From: Lepidurus packardi
Lineage: Eukaryota; Arthropoda; Branchiopoda; Notostraca; Triopsidae
Length of the DNA: 64,000 bases
Direction: 5' to 3'
Assembly: GCA_023053545.1 (NCBI GenBank)
Contig: JAKZAN010000004.1
Location: forward strand, 1,798,001-1,862,000
Shown: piece after piece, positions 20,400 through 33,400 of the stretch
How positions within the stretch are numbered: position 1 is the first letter of the stretch
How the letters are laid out: each line of letters begins with the position of its first letter
The notes under the pieces: generated by a model
What the model saw: only the letters and a program-made list of their open reading frames with translations
Databases searched by the model: none
Told to the model about the DNA's origin: nothing
Program-made: the position numbers and the translations under genes

Positions 20400-22322
20400 A
20401 AGTGTTTCTTTTTAATTAAAAATAGGTTAGCATCATGAAGTACTTTGCGTCTACCAGTCATTTTTTTATTATCCATGATACGCCTCGAGCTTAGTTTCTG
20501 TAACTGACATAACCGCAATGTAATGGTGCAGTCGAGTCATGTTCTTTGTTCACGTGATAGGTCAGTGAAAGTGAAAAAGGGATTGGAGCATAAGTAATGA
20601 AGGGGATCTCTCCTTTTGTGTGATTACAGCATAATTAGAACACGTAGACAAGACAGTGAGCGAACCTCAACAACCTCAACAGACACTAAAAAGAGATGTG
20701 TTTGATGCCTCTATACCGTTAAAGGTCACTGCAATACCGAAAATCCTCTTAATCCGCAAGAATGAATAGTTATTACGTACGGGAATTGTGAAAGGTTCAA
20801 GAAAAAGGACAGGAGAAGATGTTGCAATTAGGGTCAGGGTCTGTTGGTGGGTGAGCTTTTTACCACAGAGAAGGCCCTTTTGTCAGACAAACCATCTCCT
20901 TCGTATTTAGACTTCTATATTAGATGATACGGCAAGATGCAGATGGTCAGACGGCGTGCTTGAACCCCTGTTTGGGGCTTGGGTCACTGTCTTGGTCTAC
21001 CCTGAGGCTCTGAGATGTTATTTTGTCCTTTTCGGTTGCACATGTGTTACCCATGACGTTCTTTTAGTGGCCTTCATTGTTAGTAAATAGAAACGCAAAA
21101 TAAGTAAGTAAATTAAGTACAAATAAAGTATTACGCGGTTGTCATTTGCGGTTCCAGATTATTTCTCTTTAATGAAGTTAATTTAAATATACAGCTTAAA
21201 TGACAAAAACTTGAGACCATTTAAAGTGCGAGAAAGAACAATTCTTAACCAGCGGCAAAGCCTACTGTGCGCGATTTTGTACTGTAGTACCTGTACAACC
21301 CACGCTTATTTACCGACGCCGTTAAAGGTAGTTTACGGTTGAGCGTCGTAAAAGTTACCTGACAAGCTCGATTTCTCATTAGCTTTGACATTTTACTTTA
21401 ACATTTCCGAGCACTATATCATTTAGCTGTATAAAACTTATAATATAACTGTCTATTTATGCACTGCAATAAATAAACTATGGCCAGAAAATATTGGCGG
21501 CTGATCAATTGCCGTGACGACATGGCGGCCATCTCGTGGCAGTTACTAAAGTGAAGTGTAGGTCTACTTTCTTACCTCAAATAAACCCTAGAAAAGTGTC
21601 TTCTAATGTTCCGTGAACGCAATTTAATAATGAAAGAACAAACAAGAACTAATATCTTGGAAAGGTCGAGAGAGAGACTTAAGAGACATTGCATGCAATT
21701 ATCTCTGGAGATTGGCGTCCAAAATTGTATTTCGGCTCAATAATTAAAGGGAACGACAGTGACACCCAGTACCCCAGCTTGAAACTGGTGATATTGATAT
21801 AATTTTTGGATCTTCAACATTCAAAATGAGTGTACTCTGGAGAACTATTTGACTTATGTCAGGCTCTACTACAATGACTTCCATGTCAGTCTCCAGGACT
21901 ATTACTAGGACCTCAGCTATACTTGACATCAATTCTTACAAATTTATACAAACTGCGGACCTTTTGTTAAATACTTTTTAATCCTTTTTGCCCTTATAGA
22001 AAATGTATTCTCTTGTATTTTTTTCTGGATGGAATTTGCTCGCCTATCGTCTTGTTTTGATGACGACAGTAAAATTATTCCGTATGTGGAAGTTCAGGAA
22101 AATGCTTGGAGTTGCTGTCGACAGTAGTACCTTTCCGGCTAGTTTGGCTCTAAAACCTAGTTTTAATTGTACATCTACACTGTGGTCAAATTGACCTTCA
22201 GAAAAATGGGCGCTATAAACACGCATGTTTGTTATTCTAGCGTCTACAAATCCTACCCGTGTGCCTTGGACTTGTAGGATCCATTGCCGCTGGCGATCGG
22301 GGTTTCTAGGGAAGTTATATAA
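20400..22322. other. Intergenic DNA, no gene identified
   Basis: No family likeness found. Two short minus-strand open frames (21744-21932 and 22044-22226) have a non-random look, with beta-rich valine and isoleucine stretches, but no splice-supported gene could be built. A CTCF-like core (CCACGAGATGGCC on the minus strand) lies at 21527-21539. Confidence 0.4.
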
Positions 22323-22497
22323 CCGTGGCGTAGCTAGAGATTTTTAACGGTACGCACTTTACCGATTTGGCGCCCTTTTGGCGGTCCATGTTGGCTCCCT
22401 AAGATCAGTTTGGCACCCTAAGTTCAGTTTAGGGCCGTAAATTTACAACATTTTGGTACGCACTTGCGTGCTGTGCGTATCGCTGGCTACACCATTG
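22323..22497. mobile_element. 175-bp hAT-like MITE
   Basis: Ends CCGTGGCGTAGCTAG and CTGGCTACACCATTG are inverse with mismatches; hAT elements commonly end CAGTGGCGTAGC. Flanked by exact 8-bp direct repeats TTATATAA (22315-22322 and 22498-22505). No coding capacity. Confidence 0.8.
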
Positions 22498-23656
22498 TTA
22501 TATAATCCTACACTATAACCAGCTTCAGTTGAACAATTATACATACTACATCTAGATCAAGGAACTCCTGGTGCTTTATGTTTAGAATTTTCTTTCATTT
22601 TTTCAGAACTAAAAACCATGTAATTTTATTAAATTTCCTGACGTTACCTATTAGTGCGTTGTAAGGGTGAACAAGAGTGTAATCTTTGAAAAACCATAAA
22701 AAAACAAACCAATGGTCAGAGGAACGTCAAACAAGTTTCAATAATTTTAGTAAATAAGCTCTTCGAACACCTAAAAAACCAGTGTAGTCAATTTATAATT
22801 GCACTTGCCTTTTTCAGTTGCTATTTTTGGGTTACATGGTATATATTTGGAGCCTGTAAGACTGGCTAAGTAGATCGGCACTGCACAGTACCAACCCCGA
22901 CCACTATGGTATAACCACAGTGACGTCTTGTAAAGTTAAATATTCTTATAAGTTGGTAGGACTTTTTAACTAGGTGCATGAACCGACGTTGGTAATATAC
23001 TGATGATTTAACCCTTTTGCCCTGTCATTTGTAAACACACTGTATCGTACTCCCTTTTCTTCTCTTCAAGTACATATACCTGCCCCTCTTCCAGGTACTG
23101 TCTACCTGCGCAAGGTCGACAGTAACTCAGGATTTATTAACTTTCGCTTTTTCCCTGGAAAGGAAAGTTTGACTTCGTTTACAACCTGATAGGAGTAGAA
23201 GAAAGCATGTTATTGTGCTTTTGTTTGGGTACAAGGCTTTCTATAAGGTCGACTTATCTCCCTTGAAATCAAATCTAGGGCAGTTGGAAGGAGAGGTAAG
23301 TGAACGGGGGTAGTGTGAGGGACAGGAAAGAGTATTTGGCGCCAAGAAGGCGAGGCGACGAGGGCATTACTTCTTGTCGGATTGTTTACTTTTTCGTTAC
23401 CTTCTAACAAAGGAAAACTATATTTACGGCTTCATACAAAGAATCATAAGCAAGAAAACTTCTCAAACTTTAAAACAAAATGCTAATTAGTTGAGGAAGC
23501 TGAGGAAGTTTGACGAAGTCTTTAACATGTTCAGTATACACAGTACCTTTTGTAGGTCCCAAACGTAGATGGATTAGTATTCAGTCTGAATGATTTATGA
23601 ATATATGTATTTCTTATATTTTACAAGAGCTGATTAAAGAATACGCTTATAGTTAA
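22498..23656. other. Intergenic DNA, nothing recognised
   Basis: No coding likeness, promoter set or repeat noticed before the RR-1 exon at 23.7 kb. Confidence 0.4.
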
Positions 23657-24017
23657 TTATGAGCACACGTTAGTAAGACGTCGGGAGTAAGATGGGTTGT
23701 AAGGTGCTGGCTGGACTGGCTGCATCTTGACTGGGGCTGGGTACTTCGGGGCAACGTACATTGGAGCGGTAGGAGCAGCATAGCCAGCGCCACCTTGGGG
23801 TAGACTGGTCACCATGGCAGCAATATCAGCCGGGACTGGAGGAGGGGTAGGCAAATGGCTACCTTGAGGCTGGAAGCCATTCTCGTCAGCTACCCAGGAC
23901 AGGGAATACTTTTGGCCGTCAGCGGCTACCCATTCCTTGTTGACGACAATAGTATCCTGACCAACCTGCTTTAGAGTCTGGCTTTCTTCTCGGACCACGG
24001 AATCGGAACTCGAGTAG
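23657..24017 (-). CDS. RR-1 cuticle protein, 3' exon only
   Basis: Exon with a good acceptor (TTTTTACAG on the minus strand before 24017) and stop at 23657-23659. It starts in the split Ser codon used by the other family genes, then [17 protein letters not shown], an RR-1 core ([19 protein letters not shown], then [15 protein letters not shown]) and a Pro/Ala/Tyr-rich tail with [11 protein letters not shown]. The 121 codons are open and conserved in style, which suggests selection. I searched the minus strand from 24020 to 27499 and found no signal-peptide exon or three-codon first exon. Either intron 2 is unusually long, or the 5' exons have been lost and this is a relic. Confidence 0.7.
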
Positions 24018-24862
24018 CTGTAAAAATTATTAGCGAAACTGAATTTTCCAGAAAATTTAGCAAGATATATACAGTGGGTTTGATAACTTGGATTGTGTTT
24101 GGTAACGGTATAGCATATAAAACAACACTATCAAATGTATTTCGAGCTATGTAATGCACATTTTGTATTTGTTGCAGCCTTGTATTGTAATTCTTAAGGT
24201 TGGTTACCCCAAGTGAATCGCATTACGGTGCTTGGCTCGCTTCCTGCCTAGCTACAAAATATGCGGGCTAAATGGTTATACTTTGTAGCATCGCGGATAA
24301 TTTGGTATGAAAATAACAATTAATTCATCGATGGTTACTACAAAATAAATTAATGGCAGGTTTCGCCTGATGTCTACAACACGTGTTATAGCCCACCTTT
24401 TGAGATGAGAAACAAAGTTTAATTTGCATCTGTTTAATTTTTTTCATCGCGATTTGTTTTCATCTCCTAGTTTAAAGTTTGCCACTTATGGGAAAGTTCA
24501 AGCTCTTAAGTCGGATTTCGTACTCAGCACTGTCATGCGATACCCTAAATACTTGGCTAAAGATTAACTACGGAGACTTATAAGTAACGCGCCTTTAGTC
24601 GTGAAGCTGAGAGTATTCAATATCCACATGATACTTTCAAAGCTGCCAGGGAATAACAAAGTTAAGCTTCCAAGTGTGAAGTGGCGTAATAAGGGTTGGG
24701 CGAGAAGGGTTTTTTAGTCAGTTGCGAATTCTTTGTTAATGGCTTTTTGTGCTTTTTTCGCATTATTGTCTTGACCTTAGGTAAAAAGGGTGTGCATAAA
24801 AGAAGAGGGGTATGCCTTTGTGGAGGTGCAGTAGCTCGACCACTATAGGAGACAGTTGCGGT
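24018..24862. other. Region upstream of the orphan RR-1 exon
   Basis: Intron or intergenic. Checked specifically for exon 1 and exon 2 of the RR-1 gene; none seen. Confidence 0.4.
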
Positions 24863-25653
24863 CACAGTATAGAGGTTTACACAGTGTGGTAACAGGGGTA
24901 TCCTTCCCATGTTAAGGTTTTCAGACAAATCTCTCGGTCCCAAGAGGATGTGAGGGTACGAAGGCTTATATGGGGGATGGATTCCCAGACTGTGCCATGT
25001 ACCCCCATGTAGGCATTCCTAATCTACTAGAAAAAGGGTTCGAGAAGACAACAAAACATTCACAAAACGGGGGACTGGTGACCTTTCTCTCGGGCACTCT
25101 AGGGAGTTTTGGGCTGACGTAGGGTCCTACCGGCAACGCGCGCATTTGAAAGTGTTTTTGGAAAAATACTAAACTTGCAAAAGTTAGTAATATTTAGGAA
25201 CAGTTGCAAAGTACCAATGTAATGGATAACTCGTATATAGACATAAATAGTCATAACAACACATATAGACATTAATATACATGGGTATTTTATAGTATAT
25301 GGGATTAAACCTGTATACTATAAAACACCTATGTATGGGTTGCAAAATAGACTGCCTCCTCGTGGTGCAATCTGGGTAACGCAAAATAGTCTATAATGTG
25401 TATACGTGTTGTGCTTTGATCTAGTTAATTCATCTTTTATTTTAAGCTCACATAGTTTAAAGCAATAGATTTAAATTACGCGCTTTGTAAACCGTTGTGA
25501 CCTTTTTTGAACTGCACTGGGAGGTTTGCGAATTTACCCTTTCGTCTTCTGGCCTTTTAGCTGAATATTACTCTGGGGACCGAGAAGGTCCTCAGAAAAC
25601 CTTAACATTGGAAGATACCCCTGTTACCATACTGTGTAAACCTCTATACTGTG
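24863..25653. mobile_element. 791-bp inverted-repeat element (MITE) with 8-bp target duplication
   Basis: Left end CACAGTATAGAGGTTTACAC and right end its inverse; the arms match for about 80 bases with a few differences (24863-24945 and about 25571-25653). Directly outside are GTTGCGGT (24855-24862) and GTTGCAGT (25654-25661), an 8-bp target duplication with one change. No coding capacity. An 8-bp duplication fits hAT or P superfamilies; the CACAG end leaves the family open. A smaller hairpin lies inside (about 25277-25337). Confidence 0.8.
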
Positions 25654-25936
25654 GTTGCAGTGGTTAGAAAGTAGTGTTTTGTTTTCTTTGTTATTGGTTC
25701 ATTTGTGTATATGTCTTATTCACTCGATAAATCGTTCAAACGCTACCAGAATAAAGTCAACCCTAACATAATTTTAAATAAAGTTTTATTTCATTTGTTA
25801 AAATATATTTCTTTCTTGCAGCATGAGCTCCCTTGAAAATTAATATGTTTATTATATAGCATTGCCTTTATGAATACACTTCAATTATCCTTGCCGAATG
25901 TACTACCATACCTTATCATTTTGTTCTTACCAGAGA

Positions 25937-26115
25937 AATAATCCCAATAAAAAAGGAAGAAAGCTTGAAGCCGCTACTAGTGGTTGCGCAACCAGCGGTT
26001 GGCGCATATACTAGATAAATAATTCAGATAAATAATCCCAATAAACCAGGAATAAAGCTTGAAGCCGCTACTAGTGGTTTCGAGACCAGCGGTTGGCGCA
26101 TGTACTAGATATAAG
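25937..26115 (+). repeat. Tandem 94-bp repeat with internal palindrome
   Basis: Two units offset by 94 bases (AATAATCCCA at 25937 and 26031). Each holds AAGCTTGAAGCCGCTACTAG followed by an inverse AACCAGCGG; in the first unit the centre is the perfect palindrome GGTTGCGCAACC. The second unit is truncated near 26115. Confidence 0.8.
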
Positions 26116-27499
26116 ATAGAGGGGGATAGGGATAGGGCTGCTGACGGTCCGCTAGGGTTGCTCTTATTCGTAGTGTTAAATGGCACGAAAACGTTTTAGC
26201 ACCAACAAACAACGGATATATTTGGGCTTAATAAGCAGCTAGTTCACCACTTCTGAAATCAACGATATACTGCTGTTCTTCAACAAAACTGCCGCACTTT
26301 TTCACCCCCTTCTCTGCCGACCTCTTTTCCATCGACTATATCTCTACTCGTCTCAAAACGGACTACCACTCTCCCTCTCTCCCACACCCTCCGAAAAACA
26401 TCACCCAAAGGGGGAAAAGAAAAAGTAGAACTACCAAACTGAAAACGTGACGTATCCCCGATCCCCGTACACATAACAGTAGGTTCCATGCTTTGACGGC
26501 TTGGTCCTTACACTCAGAAAATGGAATTTTATCTTTCGGCGTCCTTAGTTGAGTTGAAGACGTGCATATGGTTACTTTACATTTAAAAAAAAACATGGAT
26601 TTCTGCGAACAATTTAGTTTAGCGGCTTGTAGTGTAATATAATGTGACTAATATGTGTTTTCCGCCCCCAAAAAATACTATAAGTGCTTAACGCTACTGA
26701 AAGATTAAAACAAACAAATGACGTTTGTCAAATTGAAAATGAAGTTCGACAAACACGCACTTGATATTTGTTGCTTTAAAAACGTGTGTTATTTGACTAC
26801 CATTCGGTTGAACTATAAAGCCTGTGCTTTTCTTATCTGTGTCAACAAACCAACTCAATAACTAATTATTTTTATTTGGCAGGTAAACTCGATTTGTTCC
26901 CTTAAGAATTTCTGTCTTTTATTGCTGGTACAATTATTATTCCACGCTTAAAGTTGCAGTAAAAGTAATCCCTGGAATGTCCACAAAAATTATAAGTATT
27001 AGTAATAGATGAATTAATATTAATAATTAATAAAAACACAAATTCTAAAAAGGAGATTGAGTGACGTCACACGTTCGTTCAGAATATCTTTCAGTTGTCC
27101 CCATTTATTATACAGATCATATTTACAAATATTTAGAAGGTAAAATACTTTGCCATTTCCATATCGTATTTCGGTCAGCATTGAAATCTCCAAGTCAAAA
27201 ACATGACATCCATATTTTTCTTAACAGAAAAAGAAAATCCTGTATCTCTAAAATAAACTTAAATACCGGTCATTATTCAAGGCAAAACCAGTTGGCAAGG
27301 ACCCAACTTAGTTTATCAAGTTTTTTTAATTTATTTTCCAACTGACCAGAGTATCAAAGGCACTATTTTCTTTTTCTTTTTTAATAAATGGAAGAGCATT
27401 GCTATCACTTTTCGTGCTGCGCACAGTTATTGGAAAAAGGCCACGCTAACACTGTATATTAACAACATTTTTAGCCACAAATCACTTTTTGTCAGTTAG
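26116..27499. other. 3' flank of sevenless, no gene
   Basis: A likely poly(A) signal for sevenless lies at 27330-27335 (AATAAA on the minus strand), about 165 bases after the stop. Nothing else recognised; open frames here lack family likeness. Confidence 0.5.
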
Positions 27500-30400
27500 T
27501 TAGTCCCTATTAACCTCCACATGAGCTGGACTATTAGGCACGGTACTCTCTTCCGTCGTTATACTCTCCAAATCCTCGTCGTTTCCCCACAGTCGGAGAG
27601 AACAGGGAAGAATCTTGTCTCCATTTCTCCCACTCGTTCCTTCTTGACTTTTAGACATGGGTATCTCGTACCCGTCTTCGCTTACCAGCTCCAAATACCG
27701 GACACTTTGGTTTCGGGACTGGGATTCTGTTGTAAGAACGCAAAAACGCAAGAAATGTTGGTTAATTCCTCCTCACACCCCACAAAACAACAACAGCAAC
27801 ACAGAAACACCCCCCAATGGACACGAAACACCCCAATTTACCCCACATTTCCCCACATCTACGTTAATTTAGAGTTTACCCCATGCAGCATTCAATTGAA
27901 AGATTGGAAACGGACTTTTAGGTAGGTTTTTGGTGGACGGGCTTTTACCTGTTAGACTGTTATGGTTATCATCCACGTTCATGTCGAACCCTTGGGTCCC
28001 CGCGGCGTCTGCAAGCAAATCAGTAGCCACTGTATCATGCGCACATGCGAGGGAAGCAACATCATCACAGCACTCCATCAAATCCAGGCAGGGAAACTTA
28101 CGTGTACAATGGCCACTGACGTAGTAGCCATTGTTGACCGCAGTTAACGGTTGACTTTTTAGCAGATCTTGGAGGAGGGTAAGCTGCTCCAGGCAGTAAT
28201 GGAAACTAGGTCTTTCCTCTGCGCAATAACTCCAACATTGCAGCATCAATCCATGCCTGAAATTTGAACCCCAAATGAAAGATCAGACTACACGTCACAA
28301 CTCCCATTGGGTTTAAATTTCATGGCTTTAGTTTGGAGCTACTTACAATGCATCCGGACAGTTTGGCGGTCGATCAAGTCGTCCACCAGATCGAACAAAG
28401 TGGAGGACTTGCAAGTTCGTCCTAGCCGGGTAGGGTTGCTGTCCTAAGGTCATGATTTCCCATAACAGGACTCCAAAAGACCAAACATCCGATTGGCAAG
28501 TGAAAACACCGTCTACCAATGACTCTGGTGCCATCCACCTAGAAAATTACAAGATTCCAAGTGTAAGCAACAGAAACGCGATCCATGTCGAAGGTTGGAC
28601 TTCGTTCGAAAATTGAAATCAAAGCGGAGTGAAGCTAGAAGAGTTTAGTTTACCGGACTGGGAGCAGTCCTTCTCCTTCTTTTCGGTAGTAGTCGTTCCG
28701 GTAGATGTCCCTGGCGAGCCCAAAGTCTCCGATTTTGACCACTCGATTGCGAATGTCGTTGGTGGACACTAGACAGTTCCGAGCCGCCAAGTCCCTATGG
28801 ACAAAGTGAAGCTCTTCGAGGTACTGGCAGCCTTTGGCGACGTCTACACACATAGTCACCAGGCCCAGTAACGTTAATGTACAAGGGTTATGCTGTGGAA
28901 AGATAAATTTGGGTTACTATTCTGTTTTAAGTCAAATGTACTTAGCTATTCCTATTTAAGGAGTCCTTAATTATTTATTATTTAGATATTTATTCTATTT
29001 TTAAAAATATTCATTTTTAATGTACTATTTCTGTTTAACGTGTTATAAGGTATTTGTCTATTTAAACCATTTATAAAATATTATCATTAATTTTTACAAA
29101 AAACATAAGTATTAATCAAAATGAGTTATTAATTTTGAAAAAGTTTGACTTACGACGGACGGTCTATTGGCACGCAGGAATGATAGGAGGTCGCCTCCCT
29201 CCATGAGTTCTAATAGTAGGAAGTTAGGGTCGGTTTCAAGACAAACGCCCAAGAGTCGAAGGATATGATCATGTTTAAAATGACTCATCAATTCAGCTTC
29301 TTTTAAAAATTCTGCTTTCTCTTGATCAGTCGCTCCCTTTCGCAGGGTCTAAATATAGCAATTGTGGTTGGTTCAGTACCAAAGGAGAAACCTACTGAAC
29401 ACATACACGTAAAAAAAAAAAAAAAATTACCTTGACAGCTACCCTTAGTTCTTGACCGTCAGAGGCAATACCTCTAGCGAGTCCTTCAAACACTTCACCA
29501 AAAGCGCCACTACCCAGGAACTTCGTTAAGGTAATGTTGTCCTTGCCTACGTGAGGTAAAGCTACTGCGTCTTCTGAACCATGCCCGGACCGGTACAACG
29601 CATTAGCCGACGATACTAGAGTAGCTGGTAGCTCTCTTAAGGGAGACAGTTCTGCTCGAGGCAAAGCTTGTAGCTCTACATCAGGCAAGGGTAGAATGGT
29701 GGCTGTTGCTTTCTTCCCAGCACGTCTACAACGACGCGTTACTGGAAAAAAATAAATTAAAAAAAATTATCACTGAGATACTTTTAAATCAAATTGCAGT
29801 AATTAGTGACTAAAACTTACTGCAACAAATTAGAATGGGTACTATGACGCAAGACAATGTGAGCAGAGAAATCCACATTAGCAGATTGATAAAGTTGTCC
29901 GGGTCGTCCATGTGCTGTACCAAGTCTGCTAGTTGGTACTCGACGCTATCGCTGCTAAACCCACTCCAACCTTTCTCGTTCAAGGCCCTTACCCGAAAAC
30001 TGTACTTTTCATGGTTTTCCAGTCCCAAGATCACCCAGAAATTCTCTACAAAAATTAATAAAAATTCTTTATTCATTACGAAGTAAATCCAAGGCAATAC
30101 TTTTTGATTTTCTGGGATCTTCTGAGTCTTTAGAACACATATTGGGATGAAAAGTACCTTAATTTACTTACCCGTTCCGTTGTAGACAGTTCGCCAGTAG
30201 GAAGCCCCTTCGGTTAGTTTGGCTTGCAATTGGTAGATCGTGACTGGGTACCCGTTAGGCTTGGCAGTTTCCCACGTGACCTGGTACAAGCCTCGTCTTT
30301 TCTCGGTGACGACTGGTTTCGTTGGAGGACTCGGAATGTCGCCTAAAACAAAAGAATTATGAGTACATTCATTCATGAGTACTTGGGTACTCTGAGTAAT

Positions 30401-33400
30401 TATTGGGTACATTCAATCCTGAGTACATTCATTATTGGTACATTCGTACTTAAATACTTTGAGTACATTTACTCTTGATATATTCATACTTAAGTATCTT
30501 GATTACATTCATTTTTTGGTACATTCTTACTTGAGTACATTCATTCTTATTATACTAATACTTGAGAACTTTGAGTACTTTCATTCATAGTATATTAGTA
30601 CTTGAGTACTCTGAGTACATTAGCTATTTATACATTAGTACTTGAGTACTATGATTACATATATTATTGCGTACTTGAATAACTATTAAGTACATTCATT
30701 CTTGAGTACATTCGTAACTGGGTAATTTGGGTTATTCTTGAGTACACTCTTTCTTTAGTACTTTGAATAATTCTTGAGTACATTCATACTTGACTACTTT
30801 AGAGTAATTCTTGAGTACTTCAATGCACAATTCCTTTCAGCGGCTAATTTTAGTGGTTTTGGAGTACGTACCCTGCGTTTCGAAAAAGAACAGGTCTTCT
30901 GATGGCCACATGTACGTGTGGTTCGTACGGTACAACATATGGAGGCGCGCGATGTATGTCGACTTAGGTTCCAAGTCTCGCAATGTGAAACGCGTCTCTT
31001 TGGGGCCTATTTTCTCTGTAGCGTCCCTTTTCCATACGTGCGCGTACTGGGGTCGGTACTCCAAGAAAAACCTATTCCAAAGAGTACAAGTTTTTTAGTA
31101 CAATATTTTACTCTTTATAATGAAGCTTCTAAATAAGAAACCTGAATGAACTTCATTCATGTAATTAGTCCATCTATCTACTTAATTAGCTTAATTAATT
31201 TAGCGTACTAGAAAGACAGAAACCTTACTCTTGGATCTCAGGATGAGGTATCCATGACAGTACTAAAGCCGTTGATGATGAATGTACTTGACGAAGCGCG
31301 TTCGGAGGTGCGAAGAGGCGTGCATTGATGGTTGTACTGTCATTTTGCCCTCCGGATAACGTTATAGCACGTACCTTGTGTTCAAAAATATGATTAGAAC
31401 TGCGAAGATTTAAGACAGTTTAAGAAATTTTTTCTTACCCAAAACTGGTACTCTTGTCCCGCTATTAGGTTGCTGATACTGACACTGAAAGGCGTAGTCG
31501 TTTGACTGCCGGTACTTCGCTTTTCTCCTTTAGGTCGTACTCCGTCAATCAAACCCTCACTCCTCCAATGAACTTCGTAGGTAACGTTGGCACCGTTGAT
31601 ATTGAGCGGTTCTAACCAGCGAACTTCGACGGAAGTAGGTGTATTGACTTGTACCTGGATATCTCGCGGAGCACTCGGTACTACAATTACATTGATTAAA
31701 ACGGATTTTTTTTTTTTTAAACTTACCTCCAGGTTTGGTCAAGAAAGTTACTGGAATTCCTGCGACGAGATCACTTCGGAGTTTCGAGTAGTAGTTACTT
31801 AAAGATACTCGCACGGTGTAGTTCAAGTAGGGTCGTAGGTCGGACAAGGTCAGCGTTGACTTAAACGTGTCCTAAAATATTTTCTCGCTTAATATTTTTT
31901 TCTTTTTTTAAAAAAAAATTACCTTTGTTAGACAATTCTTCTCATTGGAATCACAGCCAGAGTCGTGAGCTCCATACGAAATGGTGTACATCACAGTGGC
32001 CATGGATACGTTCTGACATTGCGCAGGTCGTTTGGCAGGTGGCAGCACTAACATCAGGCTGTCGGCAGTAATATCTTTCAAGGTTGCGGTATAGGCCGAA
32101 GGGGTTGGTACTAAACATTCTTCGCCTAATTGATGAGTCAGACAGTTAAGTTTAGTTAGGTTAAGGAAAGTGCTCTTCAGGTACTGGCAAAAGATATCTA
32201 CACTTTTAAAAAATACCGTCAATTTACCTGGAAAAGGCTGGAGATGCTCGCCTAAAGGTTTGATTCCCCGTAGACCTTCAACTTCCGTGGATTGCATACC
32301 TTCGCGTAAAGCTCCGAACCTGGAGCTTGCACTTTTAGTGTAAGTTTCAATATTTCCTCTTGGTAAGCTGTAGACTCTTCCTTCGGTTGTGTTGGTCCAA
32401 TAAATCCGCGACGCGTCAGAAGCTACCGACGACGGTGGTAAACCTTAAACCGTCAACATTTTTAATTTATTTTATATTTCTTAAACATTTCAAATCCCAA
32501 ATTTTCGGTATTTTTTGTTATTTCTATTAATTTACACTTGAACTATTTTAACTATTTATTATAATTATTCAATTATCAATCTTTATTAAGAGGATCTACT
32601 TTAACTTATTCTTGTTATTATTGTTAGTAGTCAAAAGACTGATATATTCGAATTATTTATAGAATATTAAGTCTTACAAGATCTATTTGTTCGAATGATC
32701 ACGTACCTGATCTTTCATTTAACGTCGCGTTGACCTCGAGATGGCAGTAACACCCTTCCAAATCCGAAGACCATATATCATTCGAGTAATAGTCCACCCA
32801 TAAGAGCTTCGGGTGTTGTGGAACAGATCTATCGATGGCACCCACGGCGGCAACTGCAGGATTCTCTCGGCAGTTACATTGGTTCACACTACGCCTATAC
32901 AGAAAATTCCCGTAATTTTAGAAGGGGAAAACAAAAATCAATGAAAAAATCAATAAAAATTGTACCTTTTTCTTTCGGAAGAGCGAGAGAACAATTTCCT
33001 CGCATTTAAACCGTCAATGCCTGCCACCATTAACCTTTTGGTTCCTGCCGGTAGGCGTTCAGTGTAAAGCAAACGACTAAACAGAAAACCCGAAAGACCA
33101 GAAGGATAGAAATAAAGAAAATTATAATTTTTAAAGTACATTTTGAGGTACATACCTTGTGAACGGATCCGTTTCGATCACTCTGAGAGGCAGGTCTGAT
33201 TTGATGAGTATTTCCGAGCTGTTTTCTTCGTTGTCCTTGTTAAGGTCCAATCTCTGGATACTTGAGTGGTCTGCGTAATCCTCGGACCAGTACAAGTTGC
33301 GGCTGACCCAATCGACAGCTAAACTAGAGCCGTGTCCTTTTAACTGTTTAATCTAAGAAAAATGAGAAAAAGTGCCAACAAAGTTTAAGAAACCCCTCTT

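Larger units (their letters stand above)
14970..20400 (-). repeat. Tandem duplication of the minus-strand cuticle gene block
   Basis: Block 1 (about 14970-17050, pseudogenes) and block 2 (about 18810-20400, intact gene) are paralogous in the same orientation. They align through the 3' flank, all three exons, both introns, the promoter and the 5' flank (CTAACATCATGAA near 16927 and 20268). Block 1 carries two later insertions, a TTAA MITE and a hAT-like MITE, and a rearranged third partial copy at 16681. DNA between the blocks (about 17050-18810) holds a Tigger relic. Confidence 0.8.

Noticed and set aside
20787-20830. GTGAAAGGTTCAAG and ACAGGAG as another cuticle promoter
   Set aside because: Spacing and order differ from the cluster promoters, and no TATA box or RR-1 exon follows.
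21744-22226. Two adjacent minus-strand open frames with beta-rich sequence
   Set aside because: They look slightly protein-like, but I could not name a family, and no acceptable start and splice model joins them.
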